Source of the DNA: Candidatus Altimarinota bacterium
GTDB lineage: Bacteria; Patescibacteriota; Minisyncoccia; Phycocordibacterales; UBA5272
Length of the DNA stretch: 52,204 nt
Reading direction: 5' to 3'
NCBI GenBank assembly: GCA_021734745.1
Contig: JAIPIK010000007.1
Location: forward strand, 1 to 52,204
Shown here one piece after another: positions 51,233-52,204 of this stretch. Every line of letters starts with the position of its first letter. Within the stretch, counting starts at the first letter, position 1. The notes beneath the pieces were generated by a model that was not told where the DNA came from, searched no databases, and was given only the letters and a program-made list of their open reading frames with translations. A program made the position numbers and the translations under genes.

Positions 51233-51455
51233 GACCCCTATTGAATTTACGGAGGAAGAATCTGGTCGCACTGGTGTGCTCGCGATTCTGCACTGCGCAA
51301 AATATTCACTGCGCTTTGCGGAGGCATATACATAGTCGTGAGTACACTCCTTGTAATGCACTGCTTTGCGGAGGCAGAATCTGGTCGCACTGGTGTGCTC
51401 GCGATTCTGCACTGCGCAAAATATGTCATTTGTAACCAAATGACTATTTTGCGGA
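51233..51455. repeat. Structured repeats C2 and C3 with an A-like motif, right of the kinase
   Basis: C2 (about 51250-51305) and C3 (51365-51455) share 49 identical bases (51257-51305 and 51376-51424). C3 also has hairpin 2 (51415-51453: CGCAAAATA..TATTTTGCG, loop TAAC). At 51233-51243, read on the minus strand, stands CAATAGGGGTC, the core of the type A tRNA elements. The segment 51041-51232 showed nothing clear. Confidence 0.65.
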
Positions 51456-51610
51456 GCGTCTCGTGTTAGAACCGTGGTCGGTTAAGACCTGTAAGGACAG
51501 TTTACTACATTTTCAAATAATTGACTCGATCCATCTCGAGCACTAGCAAAAAGTGACAAAAGTGACACTTTTTTCACTATAAAGTTACAGTTGTTTGTCA
51601 CTAATTTTTG

Positions 51611-51694
51611 TTGACAAAGTTACTCACTTTGCTACAATGAGTATACAAAGTTCCGAAAGGATCCGAGAAACCCAGTCTTACGACTGGGTTTCGA
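51611..51694 (+). other. Promoter and terminator with no gene between
   Basis: TTGACA (51611-51616), 16 bases, TACAAT (51633-51638). About 25 bases later comes a terminator GAAACCCAGTC-TTAC-GACTGGGTTTC with a T-rich tail. The predicted transcript is about 55 bases, has GAAAGGA but no usable frame. It is either a tiny RNA or an orphan unit that lost or never had its gene. A GTGACAAA...TTTGTCAC inverted repeat lies just upstream (51554-51602). Confidence 0.55.
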
Positions 51695-51698
51695 GCTT

Positions 51699-52091
51699 TT
51701 ATGACATTAAATTCTTTAACTTAGTTTTTATTTCTTCCAAGATAGAAGTTTCTAAAGAGTACATATTTCTCTTTAACCTTTTAATACTCAACAGCTTAAG
51801 TTGAGCAAGAATAGCTGATACCTTTTCATTATGTGGGTCAGTATAGTTAAAATAGAAGTCAAATTTCTTTTGCTTTGTAGAAAGTGGCACAACCCAAAAC
51901 ATGTGGTTATTAAACTTTTTCACAATAAGAACAGGTCTAGAAAAACTATCACCACTACCATTTTGTTCATATCCAATATTTCTACCTAGATTACTCATCC
52001 AAACTTCACCTTCTTTTGGAAATTTGTTTGGGTCAATTTCATCTTCCTCTATTTCCTTTTTTAAGTTATTCCAATCATCAAAATCTTGCAT
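51699..52091 (-). CDS. PemK/MazF-like toxin-family protein
   Basis: A 130-residue protein with PemK-like blocks. FPKEGEVWMSNLGRNIGYEQ starts the barrel, then FSRPVLIVKKFNNHMFWVVPLS, and AILAQLKLLSIKRLKRNMY. MazF/PemK toxins are mRNA interferases. The usual ~25-residue N-terminus is extended by an acidic stretch (WNNLKKEIEEDEIDPN). No antitoxin gene is seen on either side, although sequence to the right is cut off at 52204. Start 52091 is preferred over 52127, with TATACT six bases upstream. Confidence 0.75.
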   Translation of the reverse strand: MQDFDDWNNLKKEIEEDEIDPNKFPKEGEVWMSNLGRNIGYEQNGSGDSFSRPVLIVKKFNNHMFWVVPLSTKQKKFDFYFNYTDPHNEKVSAILAQLKLLSIKRLKRNMYSLETSILEEIKTKLKNLMS

Positions 52092-52204
52092 ATATTTAGT
52101 ATACAACAAGATAATCATGTAACTCACAATGTCGCCTTTTTTAATTCTGCATAGACTATGCAGGGATTATGGTTCTGTCATTAATATATAATGGAAGCAC
52201 AAGA

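Noticed and set aside
48225-51455. Insertion sequence or integron carrying the kinase operon
   Set aside because: No transposase, integrase or attC-type R boxes were seen; only flanking direct repeats support a cassette.

Overview
The window reads as a piece of a small, AT-rich bacterial chromosome, most likely a member of the Candidate Phyla Radiation (Patescibacteria, Parcubacteria-like). This is inferred from content. Core proteins are cut down: IF-2 has no N-terminal domain, Obg has no C-terminal domain, and tRNA genes mostly lack encoded CCA. There is a complete Gram-negative-style type IV pilus cluster, a DUF4446 protein, and many short unrecognised genes between housekeeping genes. TGA is used as a stop, so the standard bacterial code applies. 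No rRNA, CRISPR array, insertion sequence or integrase was seen.

Layout. 0-1.4 kb: hairpin array, tRNA-Tyr and a LAGLIDADG endonuclease gene that runs into the tRNA. 1.4-13.3 kb: clpB, superoxide dismutase, a cysteine desulfurase, DUF4446, infB, rbfA and an RluA-type pseudouridine synthase, interrupted by short orphan genes. 12.2-14.6 kb: four tRNAs (Leu, Lys, Cys, Leu) with structured elements. 14.6-32 kb: dprA, topA, relA/spoT, parB, a META-domain protein, tRNA-Leu(CAA), glutaredoxin, miaA, gatB and obg, again with orphan genes between them. 32-46.2 kb: ligA and one long minus-strand pilus locus (pilM-N-O-P-like, pilB, pilT, pilC, pilin, pilD and four minor pilins). 46.3-52.2 kb: comF, a secreted protein, a NADAR protein, a protein kinase/TPR pair between structured repeats, and a PemK-like toxin.

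Three patterns stand out. (1) Five of six tRNA genes are followed by a structured element of about 150-200 bases. Its first part is complementary to the tRNA 3' end, its middle carries a conserved GAATAgGGGtc motif inside a long hairpin with GU pairs and compensating changes, and its far end repeats the tRNA 3' end. The sixth tRNA (Cys) has no element and is the only one encoding CCA. (2) Genes fall into two initiation classes. Orphan genes sit in self-contained units (TTGACA/TATAAT-like promoter, AGGAG ribosome site, short gene, terminator), while almost all conserved genes have no Shine-Dalgarno site and start a few bases after a -10 box or after CT-rich heptamer repeats. One unit near 51.6 kb has promoter and terminator but no gene. 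(3) The kinase/TPR operon lies between direct copies of a hairpin repeat able to form two exclusive structures.

Functionally the conserved part covers proteostasis, translation, tRNA modification, stringent response, chromosome segregation, and a DNA-uptake set (type IV pilus, comF, dprA) consistent with natural transformation. All names rest on motif recognition by eye.
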